Source of the DNA: JAUVXJ01 sp964577995
GTDB lineage: Bacteria; Chloroflexota; Anaerolineae; UBA7937; B3-Chlor
Direction: 5' to 3'
DNA length: 46,225 nt
NCBI GenBank assembly: GCA_964577995.1
Contig: CAZOBP010000005.1
Span: 1-46,225, forward strand
Shown here: one piece after another, positions 39,155-46,225 of the stretch
Position numbering within the stretch: position 1 is the stretch's first letter
Layout of the letters: every line of letters begins with the position of its first letter
Position numbers and translations under genes: made by a program
The notes under the pieces: generated by a model
What the model was told of the DNA's origin: nothing
Databases searched by the model: none
Seen by the model: the letters and a program-made list of their open reading frames with translations, nothing else

Positions 39155-39709
39155 ATGCAGGAAGGCAAGTCGGCAGAAGCCAACTCACTCAAGGAACAAG
39201 GCATCCGGATGTTCCGCTTCGGCGAATACGAGGAAGCGACGGAGATCTTCCAGAACGCTTACGCTCTCTACGAGGAACTGGGTGACGACAGGGGTCGGGC
39301 AGAAATGCTCAACAACCTCGGAGCCGTGCATACCCAAGAGGAACAGTGGGACAAGGCAACCCAGGCCTTCAACGACGCCATGGCAGCTTTCGAGTCGCTG
39401 GAAGACCTAGACGGCCAAGCTCAGACCCTGGGGAACCTGGGGACGATGTACCGTTACCGGGGCGACACCGAGGCTGCAGTGCAGCATCTCAAGCAAGCCG
39501 CCGATCTGTTCCACGAGACTGGCGATCGCGGCAAAGAGGCCGCCACCCTACGCCTCCTGAGCCGCATTCGTCTGGGGCAAGCGAGGTGGCTGGAAGCTCT
39601 ACACTTCTACGATCTGGGCCTGGCCTGTGCCCAACCACCTGGGATCAAGGAACGACTCCTGCGTCGCTTGCTTCAGGTACCGTTCAGCATGCTATCTCGC
39701 CCGCAGTAG
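39155..39709 (+). CDS. Tetratricopeptide repeat protein
   Basis: About 184 aa from ATG 39155, which has GAGGAG nine bases upstream; in-frame starts exist at 39110 and 39125. Four TPR units are visible, for example EQGIRMFRFGEYEEATEIF, AEMLNNLGAVHTQEEQWDKA, AQTLGNLGTMYRYRGDTEAA and RLLSRIRLGQARWLEAL. These form a helical scaffold for protein contacts. It follows the kinase gene by 89 nt and may be an accessory partner of that sensor. It ends with no further domain and meets a convergent gene 70 nt later. Confidence 0.85.
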   Translation: MQEGKSAEANSLKEQGIRMFRFGEYEEATEIFQNAYALYEELGDDRGRAEMLNNLGAVHTQEEQWDKATQAFNDAMAAFESLEDLDGQAQTLGNLGTMYRYRGDTEAAVQHLKQAADLFHETGDRGKEAATLRLLSRIRLGQARWLEALHFYDLGLACAQPPGIKERLLRRLLQVPFSMLSRPQ

Positions 39710-39778
39710 TCCCTGCACGCTCTTCTCCGAGACCTGCCACTCCGTCCCGGACGCGCTGAGGAGGCGGCTCCAGGCTCG

Positions 39779-41851
39779 CTACCCTTTTTCCTCCTCAAGC
39801 TGGGCCCTCGCCATGATCTCATCAGCGATCTGCTTGGGGACTTCCTCGTAATGCGAATGATCCATGCTGAAGCCCCCACGCCCTTGCGTGATGGACCGTA
39901 GATCCGTGGCATAGCTCTGCATCTCCGCCAAAGGGGCCTGCGCGGTGATAATGGTCTTGTCGCCCTTCTGTTCCGTTCCCGTCACCCGCGCCCGTCTGGT
40001 GTTGAGGTCACCCAGCACGTCACCCATACTTGCCTCTGGAATGGTGATCTTGAGCGTCATGATCGGTTCGAGCAGTACAGGTCCGGCGTTCCGCACAGCC
40101 TCCTTGAAAGCCTCCCTCCCCGCGATCTGAAACGCGATATCCTTGGAGTCGACCGGGTGTTCCTTGCCGTCGTAGACTACGCTCTTGACGTCGTGGATGG
40201 GAGAGCCCGAAGTGACCCCCTGGCTCAATACCTGCCTGATACCCTTCTCTATCGATGGTATGAAGCTCTTGGAGATGTGCCCCTCTCTCACCTCACTGTC
40301 GTACTCGAATCCGGCCCCTCTCTCCAGAGGTTCAACTCTCAGCCACACCTCCGCGAACTGCCCTGCACCACCAGTCTGTTTCTTGTGCCGGTACTGCGAG
40401 GTAGCCACCTTCGTGATCGTCTCTCGGTAGGGTACCTTGGGCACCGAGGTGGTTATCTCGACCCCGAACTTGGACTGTAGCCGACGCGCGGCGATGTCTA
40501 TGTGAGACTCTCCCATCCCGGACAGCACCGTCTCCTTGGTGCTGGCTTCCCTCTCCACGCGAAGTGTAGGATCCTCCTCAGTCAGGCGAGCCAGTGCCGT
40601 ACCGAGCTTATCCAGGTCGGCCTTCGTCTTCGGCGAAATAGCTGCTGAGTAGATAGGGTGAGGAAAGGTAATCGGTGGCAAGGTCACGGGGTGATCCTTG
40701 TCACACAGCGTATCGCCTGTAGCAGTCTGCTGCAACTTCGCGACCGCGCCGATCTCCCCCGCTGGGACTCTGTCCACCGGTTGTTGCTCCTTGCCCTTCA
40801 GGAAGTACAGTTGCCCCAGCCGTTCCTCTTCCCCTCTGCTGGCGTTGAAGACGCGTGAGTCAGACTCCATGGCCCCCGAGAAGACCCGAAAGTACGTCAG
40901 CTTGCCGACATAGGGGTCTGCTAAGGTCTTGAATACCAGTGCCGCCAGCGGAGCGTGCACGACAGGCTCCAAGACCTCCTCCTCTCCGGTCGTCACGCCC
41001 GTTCCTCGCACCCCCTTCGCATCCGCAGGAGACGGAGAGTACTTGACTATCGCATCCAGCAGGGCCCGCACCCCTACGTTCAGAGTAGCCGAACCGCAGA
41101 GAGCGGGCACGATGGCGCCCGCCCTAACGCCCGCGCCAAGCCCACGGACTATCTCTTCTTCCGTCAGGGTCTCCTCTTCGAAGTACTTCTCCAGCAATCC
41201 GTCGTCCGCCTCGGCCGCCGCTTCAACGAGCTGCAAATGGTAGGACTCCGCGTCCTCTAGCATGCCCTCAGGGATCTCGCCTTCCTCGCCATCCTCACCC
41301 CGGTAGGCCTTCATGCTCACCAGATCCACGACACCTTGGAAAGAGTCCTGTGCGCCGATGGGCAGTTGCACCGGGATCATCCTGCCCGTCAGACCCTTCT
41401 GTGCCTGACCCACGGCCTGGCTGAAGTTGGCATTCTCCCTGTCCATCTTGTTCACGAACAACATACGCGGCAGGTTTGTCTCATCAGCGTACTCCCAAAC
41501 GAGCTCAGTGCCCACCTCGACCCCAGAGACAGCATCGATCAGGACCACGCCACAATCCGCCGCTCTCACCGCTCCCTTGATCTCGCCGACGAAATCGGCG
41601 TATCCCGGCGTATCAAGCACGTTGATCTTGTGCTGCCGCCACTCACAGGGGATAACCGAGGTGTTCACAGACATCTTCCGCCTTATCTCCTCAGGATCGT
41701 AGTCGGAAGCTGTACTCCCCTCGTCCACCTTTCCCAGCCTGCTCACACCACCACTGTCGTAGAGCATGGCCTCCGCCAAAGATGTCTTGCCCGCACCGCC
41801 GTGAGACATAAGTACGACGTTCCTCAGTTGCTCGACCTTGTACTCCTTCAC
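39779..41851 (-). CDS. Elongation factor G-like GTPase (FusA2-type paralogue)
   Basis: 690 aa with EF-G domains I-V. GTPase motifs are SHGGAGKTSL at 16-25 (G1), LDTPGYADF (G3) and NKMDREN (G4). Switch I carries RRKMSVNTSVIPCEW instead of the strict RGITI sequence of canonical EF-G. Domain IV has KQTGGAGQFAEVWLRVEP and GFEYDSEVREGHISKSFIPSIEKGI. These deviations and the solitary locus, with no rpsL, rpsG or tuf, mark it as an auxiliary EF-G homologue rather than the main translocase. The start is GTG 41851 with GGAGG nine bases upstream. It has its own promoter. Confidence 0.9.
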   Translation of the reverse strand: MKEYKVEQLRNVVLMSHGGAGKTSLAEAMLYDSGGVSRLGKVDEGSTASDYDPEEIRRKMSVNTSVIPCEWRQHKINVLDTPGYADFVGEIKGAVRAADCGVVLIDAVSGVEVGTELVWEYADETNLPRMLFVNKMDRENANFSQAVGQAQKGLTGRMIPVQLPIGAQDSFQGVVDLVSMKAYRGEDGEEGEIPEGMLEDAESYHLQLVEAAAEADDGLLEKYFEEETLTEEEIVRGLGAGVRAGAIVPALCGSATLNVGVRALLDAIVKYSPSPADAKGVRGTGVTTGEEEVLEPVVHAPLAALVFKTLADPYVGKLTYFRVFSGAMESDSRVFNASRGEEERLGQLYFLKGKEQQPVDRVPAGEIGAVAKLQQTATGDTLCDKDHPVTLPPITFPHPIYSAAISPKTKADLDKLGTALARLTEEDPTLRVEREASTKETVLSGMGESHIDIAARRLQSKFGVEITTSVPKVPYRETITKVATSQYRHKKQTGGAGQFAEVWLRVEPLERGAGFEYDSEVREGHISKSFIPSIEKGIRQVLSQGVTSGSPIHDVKSVVYDGKEHPVDSKDIAFQIAGREAFKEAVRNAGPVLLEPIMTLKITIPEASMGDVLGDLNTRRARVTGTEQKGDKTIITAQAPLAEMQSYATDLRSITQGRGGFSMDHSHYEEVPKQIADEIMARAQLEEEKG

Positions 41852-41894
41852 TATCGATTATCCTCCATGCAAGCACAGTGACATCTTTCAAAGT

Positions 41895-41923
41895 ATTCTA
41901 AGGGACTTCCGAGCAGTTGTCAA
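41895..41923 (-). promoter_or_regulatory. Promoter of the EF-G-like gene
   Basis: On the minus strand TTGACA (41923-41918), 17 nt, TAGAAT (41900-41895), about 44 nt before the GTG start. Confidence 0.8.
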
Positions 41924-41987
41924 TCCTACCTAGGTCTCGTCGTCCAGATGGCTTGTACCCCGACTGGAGTCTTGTGGGCTCAGAATG

Positions 41988-41996
41988 TGCTACAAT
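41988..41996 (+). promoter_or_regulatory. Extended -10 promoter of the DUF123 gene
   Basis: TGC-TACAAT with TG at the extended -10 position; no good -35 hexamer at the right distance. Transcription would begin near 42003, about 20 nt before the start codon. Confidence 0.5.
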
Positions 41997-42021
41997 AGCT
42001 GTGCCCACCCAGGGAGGCAAT

Positions 42022-42483
42022 GTGGGAGCACCAGGTAGCTACGTCTTGATCATCCGTTTGAGTCGGGATACCCCAATATCCATAGGCCGACTGGGCCTCT
42101 TCAGATTCGTGGCAGGCTTCTACTGCTACTCGGGTAGCGCCAGGGGTCCCGGTGGCTTGGAAGGCCGCCTGGCTCGGCATCTGCGCCAGCGCAAGAAGCC
42201 GTACTGGCACATAGATTATCTCCTCCAGCGCGCAGTGGTGGTGGAGATCTGGAAAGCACCTTCCCTCGCTAGGCTTGAATGTCTCTCTGTGAAGGCGTTG
42301 CTGGGCCTGCCAGGTGCTCGCTTGCCCATTCCTGGGTTCGGTTCATCAGACTGCACGTGCAGAACACATCTCGTGAGTCTTGCCTCCCAGCCCTCGTTCG
42401 GAGCCTTCTCCGCCGCATTCCGCGCCCTGGGCGTCCACGCACCGCCGTGGGAACGAATTCCACTTCGCCCACGTGAGGACTAA
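42022..42483 (+). CDS. DUF123 (GIY-YIG-like) domain protein
   Basis: 153 aa from GTG 42022, which has GGAGG five bases upstream; GTG 42001 is an in-frame alternative. Family features are GSYVLIIRL, the GRLGLFRFVAGFYCYSGSA segment, GPGGLEGRLARHL, KKPYWHIDYLL and near the C-terminus GFGSSDCTC with paired Cys, followed by HL. DUF123 domains are distantly GIY-YIG nuclease-like and are often fused to endonuclease III; here the domain stands alone. It probably acts in DNA repair. It is monocistronic and unrelated to the ABC operon that follows 290 nt later. Confidence 0.85.
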   Translation: MGAPGSYVLIIRLSRDTPISIGRLGLFRFVAGFYCYSGSARGPGGLEGRLARHLRQRKKPYWHIDYLLQRAVVVEIWKAPSLARLECLSVKALLGLPGARLPIPGFGSSDCTCRTHLVSLASQPSFGAFSAAFRALGVHAPPWERIPLRPRED

Positions 42484-42581
42484 CGCCCCGCTCCGCAATG
42501 CACCTTTCCCTCTGCGAGGACCGCCCGGAATGCGATCAGCGGCGCGAACCAAGCAATCCCAGACACACAACCGGATGCGGC

Positions 42582-42610
42582 TTGCGCCCGCCCAGGGTAC
42601 GTGCTATAAT
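42582..42610 (+). promoter_or_regulatory. Promoter of the amino acid ABC importer operon
   Basis: TTGCGC at 42582-42587, 17 nt, TATAAT at 42605-42610, with TG one base before the -10 (extended -10). It gives a leader of about 157 nt before the binding-protein gene. Confidence 0.8.
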
Positions 42611-42621
42611 CCTGGTCGCTG

Positions 42622-42777
42622 ATGGCGCTGCACCTCGAAGGCGAAGCAGCAATTCGGCGGACTAGAAGTAGCCGTGTTGCAGCAGTCGGAAAGGAGGTGA
42701 GCAGAGAGTACGAAGTTCTCTTGGCCATCCCCACAGTTGGAGACCCCATGCAAGCTGACGAAGGAGGAAAGTCGTGA
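42622..42777 (+). other. Possible 51-codon leader ORF in the amino acid importer leader
   Basis: An uninterrupted frame runs from ATG 42622 to TGA 42775-42777 and overlaps the GTG of the binding-protein gene. It lacks a good ribosome site at its ATG. An internal GTG at 42697 overlaps AAGGAGGTGA. It may be a leader peptide or simply an open stretch. Confidence 0.25.
42691..42700 (+). promoter_or_regulatory. Upstream Shine-Dalgarno AAGGAGGTGA before the amino acid binding protein
   Basis: A strong ribosome-binding sequence sits 70 nt before the working one (AAGGAGGAAA at 42761-42770). The spacing and sequences parallel those at 9564 and 9628 in the other ABC operon. Confidence 0.5.
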
Positions 42778-43832
42778 AAAGCGTAAGCTGGATTATCGTC
42801 ACACTTCTGGTACTAGGTCTGCTGCTCGCCGGGTGCTCAGCGCCAGCGGCGACCGAACAGGAGGAAGAGCAACCCACGGTCACAGGGGCGCGTTTCCAGA
42901 TCATCCTTGACCGGGGCAAGATCATCTGTGGCTGCAACGCCGAGCTCCCTGGGTTTGGCTATCTCAACCCCGCGGGGGAATTCGAGGGGTTCGACGTTGA
43001 CTTCTGCAGGGCCATTGCTGCTGCCGTCTTTGGCGATGCCAATGCAGTCGAGTACCGACCTGTCACCGCTGCGGAGCGCCTGCCAGCGCTTCAGACCGGC
43101 GAGATAGACGTCCTGATCCGCAATACCACGTGGACGCTTACGCGCGATGCAGTGAACGAGGTCGACTGGGCAGCGGTGACGTTCTACGATGGCCAGGGCA
43201 TGATGGTGCCGGTGGCCACCGGGTGGACATCGCTGGACGACATGGCCGGGGCTACGGTCTGCTCCACCACGGGCACGACCACGGAGATGAACCTGGCCGA
43301 TGCTTTCCGCTCTCGTGGGCTCGACTACACGCCGCTTCTCTTTGAGAAGACTCAGGACACGGCGACCGCCTACGAAGAGGGGCGTTGCGACGGACAGACC
43401 TCCGACAAGTCACAATTGGCTGCTCTGCGCTCGGCGATGGAGAATCCCGAGGGCCACATCATTCTCGACGTCACCATGTCGAAGGAGCCTCTGGGCCCGC
43501 TGACCGCCCACGGGGACAACAAGTGGAACGATGTGGTGAGATGGGTGGTCTGGGGCATGATGCAGGCTGAGGAGTCTGGGGTCAGCTCCGCCAACGTTGA
43601 CCAAATGCTGAACAGCGACGATCCCACCGTGAAGCGCCTTTTGGGCGTGGAGGGTGAGCTGGGCAGTTCCTTGGGCATCCCCAACGACTTCGTGGTCCAA
43701 GCGGTAAAGCAAGTCGGAAACTACGGCGAGGTCTATGACCGCTGGCTCGGGCCCGACGGCCTCAACATCCCGCGAGGCCCAAATGAGCTCTGGACCAACG
43801 GCGGATTGCTGTACGCCATGGCCTTCCGATAG
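42774..43832 (+). CDS. aapJ: General/polar amino acid ABC transporter substrate-binding lipoprotein (AapJ/BztA-like)
   Basis: 352 aa from GTG 42774, six bases after GGAGG. A lipoprotein signal (WIIVTLLVLGLLLAGC) carries lipid on Cys21. The mature part is an SBP family 3 protein of the larger AapJ type: GKIICGCNAELPGFGYL, GEFEGFDVDFCRAIAAAVFGD, ERLPALQTGEIDVLIRNTTWT and VCSTTGTTTEMNLADAF, then DGQTSDKSQLAALR. AapJ-like proteins bind several polar L-amino acids. Two AapQ/AapM-type permeases and an ATPase follow, giving a complete importer. A hairpin separates it from the first permease gene. Confidence 0.93.
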   Translation: MKSVSWIIVTLLVLGLLLAGCSAPAATEQEEEQPTVTGARFQIILDRGKIICGCNAELPGFGYLNPAGEFEGFDVDFCRAIAAAVFGDANAVEYRPVTAAERLPALQTGEIDVLIRNTTWTLTRDAVNEVDWAAVTFYDGQGMMVPVATGWTSLDDMAGATVCSTTGTTTEMNLADAFRSRGLDYTPLLFEKTQDTATAYEEGRCDGQTSDKSQLAALRSAMENPEGHIILDVTMSKEPLGPLTAHGDNKWNDVVRWVVWGMMQAEESGVSSANVDQMLNSDDPTVKRLLGVEGELGSSLGIPNDFVVQAVKQVGNYGEVYDRWLGPDGLNIPRGPNELWTNGGLLYAMAFR

Positions 43833-43854
43833 AGCTCTCCCACACGATGACCAA

Positions 43855-43883
43855 GTGCAGCCCGGCGCCCTGCCGGGCTGCAC
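43855..43883 (+). other. Perfect 12-bp intergenic hairpin between binding protein and permease genes
   Basis: GTGCAGCCCGGC at 43855-43866 pairs fully with GCCGGGCTGCAC at 43872-43883 across a 5-nt loop, with no T run after it. It mirrors the 11251-11280 hairpin and probably protects the binding-protein message or attenuates the permeases. Confidence 0.75.
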
Positions 43884-43905
43884 CTCCTCAAAGAGGTAGG
43901 AGCTG

Positions 43906-45072
43906 ATGTCTGAGATGGCCATCTCTCGCCAGCGAGTCCTGGCGACGTTCCGCGACGAACGCTTCCTCAGGGTGCTGGGTCAGGTCGCGTTCGCCATTGT
44001 TGTGCTCGTTGCCACCCTGTGGTGCCTGGGCAACTACAGAGCGCGCGGATTGACTTTCTCCTTCACGTTCCTGCGCGATGAAGCCAGTTTCGATCTGGCC
44101 GAGGGCGTCGGCTTCAGTCCCGTAGACCCCTACTGGAAGGCCTTCGTGGTGGGGGTCGTCAATACCCTCAAAGTCGCGATCTTGGGCATTCTCCTGGCCA
44201 CTGTCTTGGGCCTGGTGGCCGGTGTGGCTCGGCTGTCCACGAACTGGCTGATCAGCAGTATCTCCAGCGTGTATATCGAGATCATCCGCAATACGCCGGT
44301 ACTGGTGCAGCTCTTCTTCATCTACTTCGCGGTCATACTTAAGCTTCCGGAACTCCGTGATCGCATCATCCTGCCCGGACCCGTCTTCCTCAGCAACCGC
44401 GGCATCAACCTGGTGTCGCCGCGGCCCACGGCTTCCTTCGGGATGTGGTGGCCGTTCTGGGTTCTGGCGATTGCCGCGGCTGTTGGCATCTACGCCTGGC
44501 GTGTGCTGCTCGAACGCCGCGAGAGGCGCCCTGTCTCGCGCCTTCCGTGGACCTTCATCGCGCTGGCAATCCCACTCATCAGCTGGTTCGTGGTGCCAGG
44601 CAATCCTCTCTATGCTGACAGGCCCGCTGTGGAAGGCCTCAAGGTCGTGGGTGGTACGAGCATGTCCCCCGAGTTTGCAGCTATCCTGTTTGGATTGGTG
44701 ATCTACACTGGCGCCTTCATCGCCGAGGTCGTTCGCGCCGGCATCATGGCTGTGCCGAAGGGCCAGACTGAGGCAGCGCGAGCTCAAGGCTTCACAGAAA
44801 TGCAGATCCTGCAGCTGGTCATTCTACCCCAGGCCATCCGTATCATCATCCCGCCACTGATCAGCCAGTATCTGAATCTCACAAAGAACTCCAGCCTTGC
44901 CATCGCCATCGGTTTCCTGGACCTGTACGCCGTTTCCAGCACCATGCTGAACCAATCCGGTCGCATCGTTGAGGTGTTCATCATGGTCATGGCCGCCTAT
45001 CTATCCATGAGCCTGACCATCTCGGCGATCATGAACGTAGCGAATCGTAAGCTCGCCATTGTGGAGAGGTGA
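43906..45072 (+). CDS. aapQ: Amino acid ABC transporter permease (AapQ/BztB-like)
   Basis: 388 aa from ATG 43906 with AGGTAGGAG upstream. The AapQ layout is clear: a first helix near residues 20-40, a long periplasmic stretch, TLKVAILGILLATVLGLVAGVARLS, the YIEIIRNTPVLVQLFF motif, an insert with two more helices, and the EAA loop TEAARAQGFTEMQILQLVILPQA near 285-310. It forms a heterodimer with the next permease. The two genes are nearly contiguous, as the next ATG follows its stop by one base. Confidence 0.93.
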   Translation: MSEMAISRQRVLATFRDERFLRVLGQVAFAIVVLVATLWCLGNYRARGLTFSFTFLRDEASFDLAEGVGFSPVDPYWKAFVVGVVNTLKVAILGILLATVLGLVAGVARLSTNWLISSISSVYIEIIRNTPVLVQLFFIYFAVILKLPELRDRIILPGPVFLSNRGINLVSPRPTASFGMWWPFWVLAIAAAVGIYAWRVLLERRERRPVSRLPWTFIALAIPLISWFVVPGNPLYADRPAVEGLKVVGGTSMSPEFAAILFGLVIYTGAFIAEVVRAGIMAVPKGQTEAARAQGFTEMQILQLVILPQAIRIIIPPLISQYLNLTKNSSLAIAIGFLDLYAVSSTMLNQSGRIVEVFIMVMAAYLSMSLTISAIMNVANRKLAIVER

Positions 45073-45073
45073 A

Positions 45074-46132
45074 ATGACGGCTGACGTTGAGGTTTTGAAA
45101 CCTCCTGCTTTGGAAGTGGGAGTACTGGGCTGGCTCAAGAAGAACCTCTTCGCCACCTGGTACGATGCGCTCCTCACCGTCATCTCCGTAGCCTTCATCT
45201 GTGCGGTGCTGTACGGTATCGGCAACTGGGCCTTGAATAGTGCTAAGTGGGGAGTGGTGACGACCAACATCAAGGTCTTCATGGTGGGCAGGTACCCCTA
45301 CGCACATATCTGGCGGGTCTGGGCCAGCGTGGGTCTCTTTTTGGTCATGGCGATTGTGAGCCTGGCAGTCTCGAGAGGGGGGGGCTTGAGGAGCAGGCGC
45401 GCACTGACCATCGCTTGGGTCATCGTCTTGCTTCTGACAGTCGTGTTGCTCAAGGGGTTCGGTGCCCTTCCCCTCATCCCGTCGGTTCCGATCAGTATCT
45501 GGAGCGGGCTGCTCCTGACCTTGGCCCTGGGCATCGTGGGTATTGCTGTGTCCTTCCCCATAGGCATCTTCCTGGCCTTGGGCCGCCGCAGCAGTCTCCT
45601 GGTGGTGAAGGTATTCTGCACCATGTACATCGAGGTCATTCGAGGAGTGCCACTCATCAGTATACTCTTCATGTCTATGCTGATGGTCCCTCTCTTTCTG
45701 CCCCCCTCCTTGAGACTAGACAATGTCCTGAGAGCCATGGTTGGCATGACGCTGTTCAGTGCAGCCTATGTCGCGGAGAATGTGCGAGGCGGCCTGCAGG
45801 CCATACCCACAGGGCAGTACGAAGCTGGAAGGGCCGTGGGCTTGAACGAGGCGCTGGTGACGGTTTTGATCATCCTACCGCAAGCGCTGAGGGCGATGAT
45901 TCCGGCCATCGTCGGTCAGTTTATAAGTCTGTACAAGGATACATCCCTGGTCGTCATCGTGGGTCTGCTAGATCTACTGGGTGTGGCGAAAGCGGTGACG
46001 GGTCAGCAGCAGTGGATCGGCACCCAGAAAGAAGTGTACGCCTTCGCCGGCGTGATCTACTTCATAACCTGCTCCGTCATGTCCTATGCCAGTCGGCGAC
46101 TCGAGAAGCAGTTGGGTGTGGGAGAACGCTAG
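45074..46132 (+). CDS. aapM: Amino acid ABC transporter permease (AapM/BztC-like)
   Basis: 352 aa from ATG 45074; the in-frame GTG 45059 overlaps the previous gene and is less likely, while GGAGAGGTGA precedes the ATG. It has an N-terminal cytoplasmic region with WLKKNLFATWYDALLTVISV, several helices, the MYIEVIRGVPLISILFM motif and the EAA loop YEAGRAVGLNEALVTVLIILPQA. It completes the channel with the preceding permease. An ATPase gene begins 23 nt later. Confidence 0.93.
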   Translation: MTADVEVLKPPALEVGVLGWLKKNLFATWYDALLTVISVAFICAVLYGIGNWALNSAKWGVVTTNIKVFMVGRYPYAHIWRVWASVGLFLVMAIVSLAVSRGGGLRSRRALTIAWVIVLLLTVVLLKGFGALPLIPSVPISIWSGLLLTLALGIVGIAVSFPIGIFLALGRRSSLLVVKVFCTMYIEVIRGVPLISILFMSMLMVPLFLPPSLRLDNVLRAMVGMTLFSAAYVAENVRGGLQAIPTGQYEAGRAVGLNEALVTVLIILPQALRAMIPAIVGQFISLYKDTSLVVIVGLLDLLGVAKAVTGQQQWIGTQKEVYAFAGVIYFITCSVMSYASRRLEKQLGVGER

Positions 46133-46155
46133 GCAGCTTGTTTGGAGGCGAGGAA

Positions 46156-46225
46156 GTGGAGAACGAAAGCCACCAGGCTTCAGATACTCAAGACATGATC
46201 ATCTGTCGGGATGTGCACAAGTGGT
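46156..46225 (+). CDS. aapP: Amino acid ABC transporter ATP-binding protein, 5' end only
   Basis: The frame from GTG 46156, with GGAGG seven bases upstream, encodes a short acidic N-terminus and then MIICRDVHKW, the opening of polar amino acid ABC ATPases (I-x-V-x-K-x-[WY]-[YF]-G). The window ends before the Walker A motif. It would energise the AapQ/AapM-type channel. Confidence 0.8.
   Translation, partial: MENESHQASDTQDMIICRDVHKW

Overview
The window looks like a chromosomal segment of an uncultured or anaerobic member of the Chloroflexota (Anaerolineae- or Dehalococcoidia-like). This is inferred from the G+C-rich sequence, lipoproteins with long Pro/Thr/Glu linkers, an ECF sigma factor followed by a FecR-type protein with TATPKPP repeats, a T-box leader in front of ileS, and ferredoxin-linked 2-oxoacid oxidoreductase genes. 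No rRNA or other marker gene is present, so the phylum call is tentative.

Bases 1-2800: the 3' part of a tRNA with a CAU anticodon and its terminator, a C-terminal scrap of a tyrosine recombinase, a promoter with a three-gene overlapping cassette (proteasome-like Ntn-hydrolase, 66-aa protein, Doc/Fic toxin), then a second, frameshifted recombinase on the minus strand. This reads as a decayed integrative island at a tRNA gene.

Bases 2700-19680: a long plus-strand catabolic cluster. A GntR/FCD regulator with a clear promoter and palindrome is followed by a ThDP-dependent enzyme, a fused [2Fe-2S]/molybdopterin hydroxylase without a FAD domain, an MnmG-like flavoprotein with a cysteine cluster, a dipeptide-type binding protein and two permeases (no ATPases), a universal stress protein, a DapA-family lyase, an MFS transporter, a small unknown protein, and a three-gene 2-oxoacid:ferredoxin oxidoreductase whose alpha subunit carries a fused ferredoxin domain. 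Together these suggest uptake of an organic substrate, hydroxylation, C-C cleavage to 2-oxoacids, and oxidation to acyl-CoA with reduced ferredoxin. The substrate is unknown.

Bases 19790-22750 (minus): ECF sigma factor, FecR-like membrane protein, zinc-ribbon protein, response regulator. Bases 22996-26400: alpha/beta hydrolase, an unknown 131-aa protein, an MBL-fold hydrolase, RluD. Bases 26407-32713 (minus): a T-box (apparent AUC specifier) leads an operon of tandem GNAT, AlaX-like editing protein and an IleRS with unusual signature motifs; a separate promoter then serves a DksA/TraR-like protein and LspA, with a terminator before rluD.

Bases 32878-36527 (minus): response regulator, a frameshifted PHP-domain gene, a PrsW-family protease and a FabF fused to a zinc ribbon. 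Bases 36619-39709 (plus, divergent): tandem-XRE regulator, GAF histidine kinase, TPR protein. Bases 39779-41923 (minus): an EF-G paralogue. From 41988 to the end (plus): a DUF123/GIY-YIG-like protein and an aap/bzt-type polar amino acid ABC importer cut by the window end. Both ABC operons share an unusual layout: two strong Shine-Dalgarno sequences before the binding-protein gene and a perfect 12-bp hairpin between that gene and the first permease.
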